NCBI RefSeq assembly: GCF_029893965.1
Contig: NZ_JARXXP010000001.1
Coordinates: 248,001-312,000 of the forward strand
Source: Paenibacillus sp. PastM-3
GTDB taxonomy: Bacteria > Bacillota > Bacilli > Paenibacillales > Paenibacillaceae
Direction of reading: 5' to 3'
Length of the DNA stretch: 64,000 nucleotides
The notes beneath the pieces are model-generated. The model ran no database searches. It was not told where the DNA came from and saw only the letters and a program-made list of their open reading frames with translations. The translations under genes were made by a program, and so were the position numbers. This document shows, in pieces, positions 43,813 through 54,000 of this stretch (position 1 is the first letter of the stretch; each line of letters begins with the position of its first letter).

Positions 43813-44118
43813 ATGGTCCAGGAAGCAAACGATGAATTTCACGATGAGGATTACGAGCATAAATACCGGAAGCAGATTGTGAACCGTCTGGCCCGGATTG
43901 AAGGTCATGTCAGGGCTGTTAAAGTAATGACGGCAGAAGACCGCGACTGCTCGGAGGTGCTGCTCCAGATCGCTGCCATCCAGAAAGCGCTGGACAAGGC
44001 CGCGAAGCTGCTGCTGAAGGATCATTTGGAGAACTGTGTAGTCAAAGCCGTCCACCACGGCAACCAGGAGCGGGTGCTGGAGGACCTCAACAAAGCCCTT
44101 GATAACTATATCCGTTAA
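43813..44118 (+). CDS. CsoR/RcnR-family metal-sensing repressor
   Basis: The 101-residue all-helical protein has the family ligand set C46, H71 and C75 (DRDC...DHLENC), the fingerprint of Cu(I)-sensing CsoR proteins. Extra histidines H10 and H16 in the N-terminal tail could add a fourth ligand, as in Ni/Co sensors. It begins 82 bases after the P1B-4 ATPase and has its own TATAAT at 43755-43760 followed by ACCCCT. It probably represses the ATPase and itself. The metal is uncertain because the partner pump is not of the copper type. Confidence 0.88.
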   Translation: MVQEANDEFHDEDYEHKYRKQIVNRLARIEGHVRAVKVMTAEDRDCSEVLLQIAAIQKALDKAAKLLLKDHLENCVVKAVHHGNQERVLEDLNKALDNYIR

Positions 44119-44155
44119 GCAACAGGCCGGAAGATCAGCTCTTCCGGCCTGTTGC
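44119..44155 (+). terminator. Long perfect hairpin after the CsoR gene
   Basis: GCAACAGGCCGGAAGA, a 5-base loop and the perfect complement form a 16-pair stem that starts one base after the stop codon. It lacks a T-tract, so it may stabilise the 3' end rather than terminate. Confidence 0.6.
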
Positions 44156-44258
44156 TTGCGGACAACCTTCCATAAGGTGGAATGCCCAATGTCATAGAAG
44201 AGCTGTTCCGGAATATGATATTTTCTAGGCAAATTTCATGCCAAGGAGGCAGACTCTA

Positions 44259-44603
44259 TTGATTACTCCGGATAATCTTGAAACGTATTATGTGAGAATA
44301 GGCAGGCTGAAGCAGCGTTATCTGCCGGAGCGGTTTGAACAGGAATTGCCGGTGTTCAGCTCCCATAAGGAGGCAGCAGACTGGTTCCGCTCGTTATTTA
44401 GCGGAGATTTTATTTTTGTCGAGGTCATGGAGGCGGCAGGCGCGCAGCAATATTACCAGTATGACATTATACATGACCGGGAAATCTGGGAACGCAGACA
44501 AAGGGATATCCGGGAAAAGGGGGCAGCAAGCGGGCCGGGAATGCTTCTGTGCGCCCAGCGTGTGGATATTTACGAGGACGGCTCGGTGCATTTGGCAGTA
44601 TAA
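44259..44603 (+). CDS. Hypothetical protein, 114 residues
   Basis: The protein is soluble and not recognised. It has aromatic-rich segments (ADWFRSLFSGDFIFVEV and QQYYQYDIIHDREIWERRQ) and a closing VDIYEDGSVHLAV that looks like a short beta-hairpin. The start is a TTG at 44259, nine bases after AAGGAGG. An inverted-repeat terminator closes it, so it is a single-gene unit. Confidence 0.65.
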   Translation: MITPDNLETYYVRIGRLKQRYLPERFEQELPVFSSHKEAADWFRSLFSGDFIFVEVMEAAGAQQYYQYDIIHDREIWERRQRDIREKGAASGPGMLLCAQRVDIYEDGSVHLAV

Positions 44604-44616
44604 GCCGAATAAGTTA

Positions 44617-44660
44617 AAAGCGGCCGTCCGGGACGATTGATCTGTCCGGGCGGCCGCTTT
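44617..44660 (+). terminator. Terminator after the 114-residue protein gene
   Basis: AAAGCGGCCG and CCGGGAC pair with GTCCGG and CGGCCGCTTT across a 10-base loop. T-rich sequence follows briefly. Confidence 0.75.
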
Positions 44661-44727
44661 AATTACCGGAGCATTAAGGCGGCGTCAGTACGATGCGCCC
44701 GCCGTCCAGCTCCTGTGCAATAACAGC

Positions 44728-46446
44728 TCAGATTTTGAACCGGGCGGACAATTCCTGCAGCTCCTCAGCCATTTCACTCAGTGATTTGACGGCACCTTCG
44801 ACGTCCTTCATGGTTGCCGTCTGCTGCTCGGAGGCAGCTGCAACGTTCTGTGTCTTGTTGAAGGAGGAATCCGCGATTTCTTCGGTCACGATCAGGGAGG
44901 CGCTGACCTCCTCGGAGCTGGCCGAGATCTGCTGGGCGGCGGCAGAGACATCCTCCAGCTGCAGGTTCACTTCCTGGATGAAGCTGACAATCTGCTCAAA
45001 GGTCTCTTTCGCTTCCTGCATGCCAGCAAGACCGAGGCTGATCTCGCTGCTCTCCTTGTCCATCATGGAGGCAGCCTCCTGGGACAGCGTCTGGATTTCC
45101 GAGAGGATGGAAGCGATCTGCTCGGAAGACTGGTTGGACTGCTCGGCAAGCTTGCGGACCTCCTGGGCCACGACGGCAAAGCCCCGTCCGTGCTCACCGG
45201 CGCGTGCAGCCTCAATCGAAGCATTAAGAGCCAGCAGATTGGTCTGTTGGGCAATCTCTCTGATCAGGTCTACAATAGCGCCGATCTCCTGCGAGTAATG
45301 ATGCAGCTTGCGGATTACTGCTGCTGATGCCTGGGAGGTGGAGAGAATTGTATCCAGCTGGCCGCTGACGGTGGTGATCTTCGCGCCGCCGTGTACCGCC
45401 TGCTCGGTTGTGTAGCTGGTTACGCCGGAGATATCGGTGACCGACTCGGCAACCTTCTGGATGCCGGTGGAGACCTCATCCATGGCCCGGCTGCATTCCC
45501 GGGAACTGCTTAGCTGGGTAGCCGACCCGTCGGCTACTGCCTGAATTTCTTCGGCAATGTGACTGCTGGCCTCAGCAGTCTGTACGGAGCTGGCCAGCAG
45601 CTCCTCAGAGCTTACTGACAGCATCTGGGAATGCTCGCCGATCTTGGAGATAATGCCCCGCAGTCCGGCAATCATCTCATTAAACCCTGTAGTGAGCACA
45701 CCGATTTCATCTTTCGAGCTGTAGCTGCCTTTGACGGAGAGATCGCCGTTCTGGACGTCAAGCATCAGCGAGTTCAAATTGTTCAGCGGCCGGGTAATCA
45801 TACGGGATAGCAAGAGACTTACAGTACCGCACACAAGCAGGGAAGCTGCCAGCATCAGAATCAAATCCAGCATGCTGGTCGAGGCGTCCTTTTTATTGCT
45901 GCTATTCAGCTCTGCGGCCGCATTCTGGTTCAGCTTTTTGATGGATTCAAGTCTATTCATAATTTCAGTGCGGACCGGAGTCAGCTGATTTTCGAAAAGG
46001 GTATAAGCTTCAGCCGGCTGGTTGGCTTCAAGTCTGCCGAGCATCAGATCGCGGGCTTCGTTGCTTACCGGAATCAGCTCTTTAAATGAATCGTACAGTT
46101 GCTGAACATCCTCCGGCATCCCGATCGACTCGATTTCTTTCTGGGCGGCAATGTTACCCGTGATGATCGCAGCGATAGAGTCATTAATTTCCTTTTGCCG
46201 TGCGGCTGTCTGGTTGGAAGGGATCACCAGCTGCAGCTGCAGCGTATTGATCTGTGCGTTGCCCATGATAATCCCGCTGATCAGCTCGTTGGGAACCATG
46301 TATTGATGGTACATCTGCTTGGCGTTTGCATTAATCTTGCTCAGGTAATGATACCCTGTGAAGCCGACGAGTATCATGAACACAATGGATAGCCCGACTA
46401 ACCCCGTAATTTTTACCGAAACCTTTTGATCGACCAAAAACCTCAT
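44728..46446 (-). CDS. Methyl-accepting chemotaxis protein
   Basis: The receptor has about 572 residues: an N-terminal membrane helix, a four-helix-bundle (4HB) ligand domain, a second membrane helix near residue 200, HAMP, and a cytoplasmic signalling domain. The hairpin tip is [51 protein letters not shown] (read in parts). It lacks a visible C-terminal CheR pentapeptide. An in-frame ATG at 46470 is possible, but the [12 protein letters not shown] start is more typical. It is divergent from the secreted glucanase gene, so a role in finding glucan is conceivable. Confidence 0.9.
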   Translation of the reverse strand: MRFLVDQKVSVKITGLVGLSIVFMILVGFTGYHYLSKINANAKQMYHQYMVPNELISGIIMGNAQINTLQLQLVIPSNQTAARQKEINDSIAAIITGNIAAQKEIESIGMPEDVQQLYDSFKELIPVSNEARDLMLGRLEANQPAEAYTLFENQLTPVRTEIMNRLESIKKLNQNAAAELNSSNKKDASTSMLDLILMLAASLLVCGTVSLLLSRMITRPLNNLNSLMLDVQNGDLSVKGSYSSKDEIGVLTTGFNEMIAGLRGIISKIGEHSQMLSVSSEELLASSVQTAEASSHIAEEIQAVADGSATQLSSSRECSRAMDEVSTGIQKVAESVTDISGVTSYTTEQAVHGGAKITTVSGQLDTILSTSQASAAVIRKLHHYSQEIGAIVDLIREIAQQTNLLALNASIEAARAGEHGRGFAVVAQEVRKLAEQSNQSSEQIASILSEIQTLSQEAASMMDKESSEISLGLAGMQEAKETFEQIVSFIQEVNLQLEDVSAAAQQISASSEEVSASLIVTEEIADSSFNKTQNVAAASEQQTATMKDVEGAVKSLSEMAEELQELSARFKI

Positions 46447-46738
46447 CACGACAACAACTCTCTCTCTCATCTCTAGATGTAATAAATATTAAAATCCATG
46501 TTATTAATATCGTAAAAAACAGCTCCAATCTAAAGAGCAGGGATTACTTTTTGTACCAGCTTCCCGGGCAACGGTATGTATGAGCAGCAAGTTATCTGCA
46601 TAAAGACAAGGATGGGGTTTTATTGCAAAATAGCGTGGAAATGCCTATCTTTCCCGTAGAAACGCCTCTTATTGCCAGGCTGGCCGGGTCTCTATAATGG
46701 GGGTGTATACCAACATATTTTTACTGAGGAGGATTATA

Positions 46739-49700
46739 ATGCGTAACAAGTTTGCCATCTGGTCACTTGTAGCGGCGATGCTGGTCTCGACCCTGTACCT
46801 GGCTGCCGGTTCCTTCGGAATCGTAGCCGCCGCCGGTGGACAGAATCTGACCCCGGGCAAAACAGTCACCGCAAGCGGCCAATCCCAGACGTACACACCT
46901 GACAATGTAAAAGACAGCAATCCGGGCACCTACTGGGAAAGTACGAACAGCTCATTTCCGCAATGGATTCAAGTTGATCTCGGGACAAGTACCAGCATTG
47001 ACCAGGTCGTGCTGAAGCTGCCGCCTGCCTGGGAGACGCGCACCCAGACCTTGTCTGTTCAAGGCAGTCCGGACGGAGCTTCATTCAGCACCCTTGCCAG
47101 CAGTGCTGCTTATGTATTTAACCCTGCATCAGGCAACGCAGTAACAGTTGACTTCATCGCTTCCAGCACCCGCTATGTCCGGATCACTGTGACGGCCAAT
47201 ACCGGCTGGCCTGCCGCGCAGTTCTCGGAGGTTGAAATTTATGGCGCGGCCGGTGCAACACCGACACCTGCACCGACAGCTACACCTGCTGCCGGTACGT
47301 ATCAGGCTGAGTCAGCAGTTCTCTCCGGCGGTGCAAAGGTGAATACCGATCACACCGGATTTTCGGGTACGGGCTTTGTAGACGGCTACTGGACACAAGG
47401 GGCAGCCACTACATTTACGGTTAATGTGCCGGCTGCCGGTACACGCAATGTTACTCTCCGGTATGGTAACGGAAATACCTCCGAACAGACCTTGAGCCTC
47501 TATGTGAATGGGGCCAAAATCCGCCAGACCTCGCTGCCGAGCCTGTCTGGCTGGGATACATGGGGTACAAAGACAGAGGCGCTGAATTTGAATGCCGGGA
47601 ACAATACGGTCGCCTACAAATATGATGCCGGTGACAGCGCCAACGTGAATCTTGATCAGATCACAGTTGCGGACACCGTAACAGCTACACCTACTCCAGT
47701 TGTGACTCCAACCGTTACTCCAGCTCCTACGGCGGCGCCCACACCTACGGTTGCGCCTACACCTGCGCCAACCCAGTCCGCAACGCCTTCACCAACCGCT
47801 CCTCCGGGCAGCAATATCGCGATCGGCAAAACCATCACCGCCTCCTCTGTAACCCAGAACTTTACAGCAGCAAATGCTAACGACAATAACACCGCAACCT
47901 ATTGGGAAGGTGGCAGCAACCCGAGCAATCTGACTCTGGATTTGGGAGCCAATCAGAATATCACCTCGATTGTCCTGAAGCTGAACCCGGCTACGGAATG
48001 GGGAACACGGACCCAGACCATTCAGGTGCTTGGTCATAATCAGACTACAACCACCTTCAGCAATCTGGTCTCTGCCCAGAGCTATACGTTTAACCCGGCC
48101 ACCGGCAACACCGTTACTATTCCTGTAACAGCAACGGTCAAGCGCCTGCAGCTAAATATCACAGCTAATAGCGGCGCACCGGCAGGACAGATAGCCGAAT
48201 TTCAGGTATTCGGCTCACCGGCCGACAATCCCGACCTGACGATTGCCGGAATGTCCTGGACACCGGCAACTCCGGATGAAGCTGCTGCAGTTACGCTGAT
48301 TGCCACCGTAAAAAACACCGGCAATGCAGCATCTGCAGCAACCACGGTTAACTTTTACCTCAATAATGAGCTTGCCGGTTCCGCTGCCGTCGGTGCGCTG
48401 GCCGCCGGTGCATCATCTACGGTATCGGTTAACGCCGGAACCCGCGCTGCAGCCAGCTACACTTTAAGTGCCACAGTGGATGAAAGTAACCTGGTCATCG
48501 AGCAGAATGAAGCGAACAACAGCTATAATCATAGTTCTGCGCTTGTCGTTAATCCCATTTCCAGCTCTGACCTGACCGGAACCGTCTCATGGAGCCCGGG
48601 TACACCGGCAGCAGGCAGCAGCGTTGCCTTCTCGGTCAGCCTAAGGAATCAAGGCATTATTGCCTCAGCAGGCGGGGCCCATACAGTAACAGTTGTGCTT
48701 AAAAATGCCGCCGGTGCCACCGTACAGAGCTTTAATGGTACTTATAACGGTGTGATCGCCGCAGGGCAGGCCGTTCAAGTGTCCGTGCCGGGTACATGGA
48801 CAGCCGTAAACGGCAATTATACAGTGACAGTTACGGTAGCGGCAGATGGAAATGAAGCCGTTTCCAAGCAGAATAACAATACAAGTATGGCAAATCTGGT
48901 AGTATACGCGCTTCGCGGAGCAAGCATGCCATACAGCAAATATGATACAGAGGATGCAGTGAGAGGCGGGGCGGCTGTACTCAGAACAGCCCCGACCTTT
49001 GACCAGTCGCTGACCGCATCGGAAGCTTCCGGCCAGAAGTACATTGCTCTTCCGTCAAACGGCTCTTATGCCGAATGGACCGTAAGATCCGGGCAGGGCG
49101 GAGCAGGGGTAACGATGCGCTTTACCATGCCGGATTCCCCGGACGGCATGGGACTTAACGGTTCACTGGATGTCTATGTCAACGGCAGCAAGGTCAAGAC
49201 GGTTGCTCTAACCTCCTATTACAGCTGGCAGTATTTCACGGGTGATATGCCGTCAGATGCACCGGGCGGCGGACGTCCGCTGTTCCGCTTCGATGAAGTG
49301 CACTGGAAGCTGGATACGGCACTCAAGGCCGGAGACACCATCCGCATCCAGAAAAATAACGGCGATGCCTACGAATACGGCGTGGACTTTCTGGAGATTG
49401 AACCGGTTCCTGCGGCAATTGCCCGTCCGGCAAATTCGGTAGCTGTTACAGACCACGGCGCAGTGGCAAATGACGGCCAGGATGATCTGCCCGCCTTCAA
49501 AGCCGCCGTTACTGCAGCAGTTGCAGCGGGCAAACCGCTGTATATCCCGGAAGGAACCTTTAACTTAGGCGGCATGTGGGAGATCGGCTCGGTCAGCAGC
49601 AAGATCAACAACATCACCATAACCGGCGCCGGCTTCTGGCATACCAATATCCAGTTCACCAATCCAAATGCAGCCGGGGGAGGCATCTCTCTGCGTGTCA

Positions 49701-50620
49701 CCGGGCGGCTTGATTTCAGCAATGTCTACATGAATTCGAACCTGCGTTCACGTTATGGCCAGAATGCCATCTATAAAGGCTTTATGGACAATTTCGGCAC
49801 CAATTCGGTGATTCATGATGTGTGGGTGGAGCATTTTGAATGCGGGATGTGGGTTGGAGATTACGCGCATACACCGGCGATTTATGCCACCGGACTGGTT
49901 GTAGAGAACAGCCGGATCCGCAACAATCTGGCCGACGGCATCAACTTTTCCCAGGGCACCAGCTACTCTACCGTGCGCAACAGCAGCATCCGCAATAACG
50001 GGGACGACGGGCTCGCCGTCTGGACCAGCAATACTAACGGGGCTCCGGCCGGAGTAAATAATACCTTCTCGTACAATACGATTGAGAATAACTGGCGGGC
50101 AGCAGCGATTGCCTTCTTCGGAGGAAGCGGGCATACAGCGGATCATAACTACATCATTGATACGGTAGGCGGTTCCGGCATCCGGATGAATACGGTGTTC
50201 CCCGGATACCATTTCCAGAACAATACGGGCATTGTGTTCTCAGATACAACGATCATTAACAGCGGCACCAGCCAGGATCTTTACAACGGGGAAAGGGGGG
50301 CCATCGACCTGGAAGCCTCCAATGATGCCATCAAAAATGTGACCTTTACCAATATTGATATCATCAATACCCAGCGTGATGCGATCCAGTTCGGCTATGG
50401 CGGCGGATTCGAAAACATAGTATTTAACAGCATTAATATTAATGGTACAGGACTCGACGGGATTACAACCTCGCGCTTCTCCGGACCGCATAAAGGTGCT
50501 GCCATCTATACCTATACAGGCAACGGATCGGCAACCTTCAACAATCTCGTCACAAGCAACATTGCTTATCCGAATCTGAACTACATCCAGTCCGGTTTTA
50601 ATCTGACCATTAACAATTGA
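46739..50620 (+). CDS. Secreted GH87 alpha-1,3-glucanase (mutanase), multi-domain
   Basis: The protein has 1293 residues. In order it has a signal peptide (to about residue 30), a discoidin-type F5/8 domain (about 30-175), a CBM6/35-like module (about 185-320), a Thr/Pro linker, a second discoidin domain (about 365-490), two CARDB repeats (about 500-715), a further beta module, and a C-terminal right-handed beta-helix (about 890-1293). This order matches the Agl-KA type of B. circulans. Aspartates in NLADGINFS and NNGDDGLAVW of the helix are likely catalytic. It would cleave alpha-1,3-glucan of fungal walls or dental-type biofilm. GAGGAGG precedes ATG 46739; TATAAT lies at 46693. Confidence 0.88.
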   Translation: MRNKFAIWSLVAAMLVSTLYLAAGSFGIVAAAGGQNLTPGKTVTASGQSQTYTPDNVKDSNPGTYWESTNSSFPQWIQVDLGTSTSIDQVVLKLPPAWETRTQTLSVQGSPDGASFSTLASSAAYVFNPASGNAVTVDFIASSTRYVRITVTANTGWPAAQFSEVEIYGAAGATPTPAPTATPAAGTYQAESAVLSGGAKVNTDHTGFSGTGFVDGYWTQGAATTFTVNVPAAGTRNVTLRYGNGNTSEQTLSLYVNGAKIRQTSLPSLSGWDTWGTKTEALNLNAGNNTVAYKYDAGDSANVNLDQITVADTVTATPTPVVTPTVTPAPTAAPTPTVAPTPAPTQSATPSPTAPPGSNIAIGKTITASSVTQNFTAANANDNNTATYWEGGSNPSNLTLDLGANQNITSIVLKLNPATEWGTRTQTIQVLGHNQTTTTFSNLVSAQSYTFNPATGNTVTIPVTATVKRLQLNITANSGAPAGQIAEFQVFGSPADNPDLTIAGMSWTPATPDEAAAVTLIATVKNTGNAASAATTVNFYLNNELAGSAAVGALAAGASSTVSVNAGTRAAASYTLSATVDESNLVIEQNEANNSYNHSSALVVNPISSSDLTGTVSWSPGTPAAGSSVAFSVSLRNQGIIASAGGAHTVTVVLKNAAGATVQSFNGTYNGVIAAGQAVQVSVPGTWTAVNGNYTVTVTVAADGNEAVSKQNNNTSMANLVVYALRGASMPYSKYDTEDAVRGGAAVLRTAPTFDQSLTASEASGQKYIALPSNGSYAEWTVRSGQGGAGVTMRFTMPDSPDGMGLNGSLDVYVNGSKVKTVALTSYYSWQYFTGDMPSDAPGGGRPLFRFDEVHWKLDTALKAGDTIRIQKNNGDAYEYGVDFLEIEPVPAAIARPANSVAVTDHGAVANDGQDDLPAFKAAVTAAVAAGKPLYIPEGTFNLGGMWEIGSVSSKINNITITGAGFWHTNIQFTNPNAAGGGISLRVTGRLDFSNVYMNSNLRSRYGQNAIYKGFMDNFGTNSVIHDVWVEHFECGMWVGDYAHTPAIYATGLVVENSRIRNNLADGINFSQGTSYSTVRNSSIRNNGDDGLAVWTSNTNGAPAGVNNTFSYNTIENNWRAAAIAFFGGSGHTADHNYIIDTVGGSGIRMNTVFPGYHFQNNTGIVFSDTTIINSGTSQDLYNGERGAIDLEASNDAIKNVTFTNIDIINTQRDAIQFGYGGGFENIVFNSININGTGLDGITTSRFSGPHKGAAIYTYTGNGSATFNNLVTSNIAYPNLNYIQSGFNLTINN

Positions 50621-50642
50621 TAGCTTTACCAGCCGGCAGGAA

Positions 50643-50670
50643 GGAGGGGGTCTTCAGGCCCTCTCTTTTT
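50643..50670 (+). terminator. Terminator after the GH87 gene
   Basis: GGAGGGGGT pairs imperfectly with GGCCCTCTC and runs into five T residues. Confidence 0.65.
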
Positions 50671-50838
50671 ACCCATAAGATTAATGTTGTTAATAATAAG
50701 TGGTGTGAATTTAACTAATCTATCCGGCATAATGCGTTATTCACGATAAAAAACAGGAAACCGGTTTCTGAGTACATAATCAGCAGAAATAGCGAGATTT
50801 AACCAGATAAAGCTCGGGATATTAGCTCAAAAGATCCA

Positions 50839-51046
50839 TTGACCGCGCTCCATTGCGGATACTATAATCAGAATCAGGAAAAATTCATTGGTGCAGAAGC
50901 GGCAGCCGCCGCTATATTCCATTTAATTTATGCAAGCGCATACAATGCAGCTTTTCCGCTCAAGCCATGGGGGTGATGGAGGGTTTAGCACAGGCCGTGT
51001 GCCAATAGCCGAAAGTTCTTTTATTACCTTTTTTGCAAACGTTTGC
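50839..51046 (+). promoter_or_regulatory. Promoter and catabolite/maltose-type operators of the GH13 gene
   Basis: TTGACC (50839) and TATAAT (50863) are 18 bases apart. Downstream are a cre-like TGCAAGCGCATACA (50932-50945, two mismatches to the CcpA consensus) and a perfect palindrome GCAAACGTTTGC (51035-51046). The latter resembles LacI-family MalR operators and would act as a roadblock in the leader. The remaining sequence from 50671 to 50838 shows no other feature. Confidence 0.55.
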
Positions 51047-51099
51047 GCATTAAAAGATGTAGGCTTCAATATCAAACATTTGATCAGGAGGTAGTCTAT

Positions 51100-54000
51100 T
51101 TGGTAAGAAATAAAACGAGGCGTTTACTAACCTGGCTGGTTATTTTTGCACTCTGCTTCAGCTTGTTCGGCGCGTCAGGCGGTGCATCCGCCAGCAATAC
51201 CAATTATACCGTTACTTACACTAACAGCACTGCAACGGCTGTAACCCTGCATTGGACAACGAATAACTGGTCGAGCGTCACAGACACCCCAATGACAAGA
51301 AACGGAACGACCTTCACCGCTGATTTGGCAGTTGCTGAAGGAGCAACCTTAACGTATTGCTATCATATCACCGCTCCAACCGACAGCTGGGATAATAACG
51401 GCGGTAAAAATTGGACCGTAACAATCCCCTCTGCCGGCAGATATGAAGCGGAGAACGCAGCATTAACAGGCGGGGCCAAAGTAAACACTAATCACACCGG
51501 CTACTCGGGAGCGGGCTTTGTTGACGGGTATACGGCCAGCGGCGCGGCTACAGCTTTTACAGTGCAGGCTTCAGCTGCAGGCACATACAATGCTACTCTG
51601 CGTTATGCGAACGCGACAGGCAGTGTCAAGACGGTATCCGTATATGTGAACGGGATCAAAATCAAGCAAACCGCACTTGCGAGTCTGAGCAGCTGGGACG
51701 CCTGGGGCGAACAGAGCGAATCGCTCAGCCTACAGGTCGGAAGTAATACCATCACCTACAAATACGATTCAACCGACAGCGGAAATATCAATATCGATTA
51801 TGTAACGATTCTACCCGGATCAACACCAACACCAACGGTAACTCCGGTGCCGACAGTCCAGCCAACCGCAACTCCATCTGCTACTCCTTCACCAACTCCA
51901 GTACCAACCGCAACACCAACCCCAACACCTACGAATATACCAACAGCAACTCCAACAGCCAGCGGAACCCCATCACCAACAGCAACGGCAGCCGGCATTA
52001 CGGTCCATGTGAAAAAGCCGGCAGACTGGAACTCGGCAATACGTATCCATTACTGGAACCTGAGTCCGTCATCGGTACCTGTCAGCGGAGCCTGGCCGGG
52101 TATTCTGATGATATCCGACGGTAATGACTGGTACAGCTACACTATTCCAGGCGCTTCAAGCACAAGCCTGATTTTTAACGACAGCAACGGCAAACAGACC
52201 GCTGATTTGACCCGTAATGTAAAAGAGAGCTGGTACTATTCAGACAATGTCTGGTATACCGCTAATCCTGAGGCGCTTAAGACACCGGTCATCACAGTCT
52301 CGCCGGCTCCAAAAACCTACGATGCTGCACAAACGGCTGCACTATCAAGCAGCAATACCGGCGACAAAATCTACTATACAACCAACGGCTCTACACCTAC
52401 GTTAGACTCCGCTTTATATACGGCTCCAATCCAGATATCGTCCTCAATGACGATAAAAGCGTTTGGCGTGAACGCGGACGGTGTTGCAGGCAGTGTGTCC
52501 TCTTTTGCCTATGTAATTGACCTGGACGCCGATCTGCAGCCGCCGGTCATTACGCCGAATCTGCCGGTAGGACAGTCCGCTACAGCGGTAAATGTCTCTT
52601 TTAACATCAAAGACAACAAAGCGGCCGCCGTAACCGCCTACTATACGGATGACGGAACAGAGCCTACTACCGGCTCCAAAGTATATGTTACAGGAAATAC
52701 ACTTGCCGGAGTGACAGGACCGCAGATTCTGATCTCCAAAACAACGACCCTGAAGTTTCTGGTGATCGATGCCGCCGGCAACCGGGCGACCCAAAGCTTT
52801 GTTTACAGCATCGGCAGCAAAGGGGATTTCCGCGAGGACTCCATATACTTTGTGATTACCTCCCGCTTCTATGACGGCGATACCAGCAACAACGCCCATG
52901 CCTGGGATGATGCCAAGGCCGGCAACCCGGATTCTGACCCTGCCTGGAGAGGGGATTTCAAGGGACTGATCCAAAAACTTGATTACATCAAAGCGCTCGG
53001 CTTCAGCGCCATCTGGATAACCCCTGTCGTACAGAATGCCAGCGGTTATGATTACCACGGCTATCACGCGATTAATTTTGCCAAAGTCGATCCGAGATAC
53101 GAGTCAGCAGGTGCCTCCTACCAGGATCTGATCAACGCCGCCCATGCCAAGGGCATCAAGGTCATTCAGGATATCGTCGTCAATCATACCGGCAACTTCG
53201 GCGAGGAGAACCTGTTCCCGATGTTTAAGAAGGATGAAACCAAGCCTGACACAATATCGAATCTGCTCAAAATAACCGATAAGCTGCCGGCCAATTACGA
53301 TTCCATGACCCCGGACCAACAGTACCAGGCCAGACTGGCCCTGATGAAGACTGCCGAGACCAACAACAATATCTATCACACCGAAAAAAGCCTTTCCTGG
53401 GAGTCATACACTGTCCAGACCGGGCAGATCGCCGGGGATTGCGTGGATCTTAATACGGAGAATCCGGTGGTCAACCAGTATCTGATCGACAGCTACAACC
53501 AGTATATTGATATGGGGGTTGATGCTTTCCGGGTGGATACGGTGAAGCATGTCAGCCGGTATATTTTTAACAAATACTTTGTTCCGGCTTGGAAGGAAAG
53601 GGGCGGCTCGGGCTTCTTCATCTTCGGTGAGGTCGCTACCCGCTACAGAGATGTCTGGAACAGCGGCATCCCGGCGATTTCGACGCCGTTCTACACCTGG
53701 AAGTCGGCCAAAGCCTACCCTGGCGACGGTCAAAATGACTACGCTTCCAACAAGCTGTCCGTTGAACAGGAATGGGCGGATAACTCTACAACAGCGGGTC
53801 AGCCGACATCGAACAATGCTTTTCTGATCGGCAACAATTATCATACTCCGGACTATTCGATGAAATCCGGCATGGACGTAATCGACTTCCCGATGCACTG
53901 GGCATTCAAAACTGCGCAGGAAGCGTTCAGCATGCGCAGCGGAGACCAGTTCTATAATGATGCTACCTGGAATGTGACTTACGTGGATTCTCATGACTAT

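Noticed and set aside
48817-49044. Antisense frames inside the GH87 and GH13 genes
   Set aside because: Long minus-strand frames there are by-products of the biased codon use of the large secreted enzymes.
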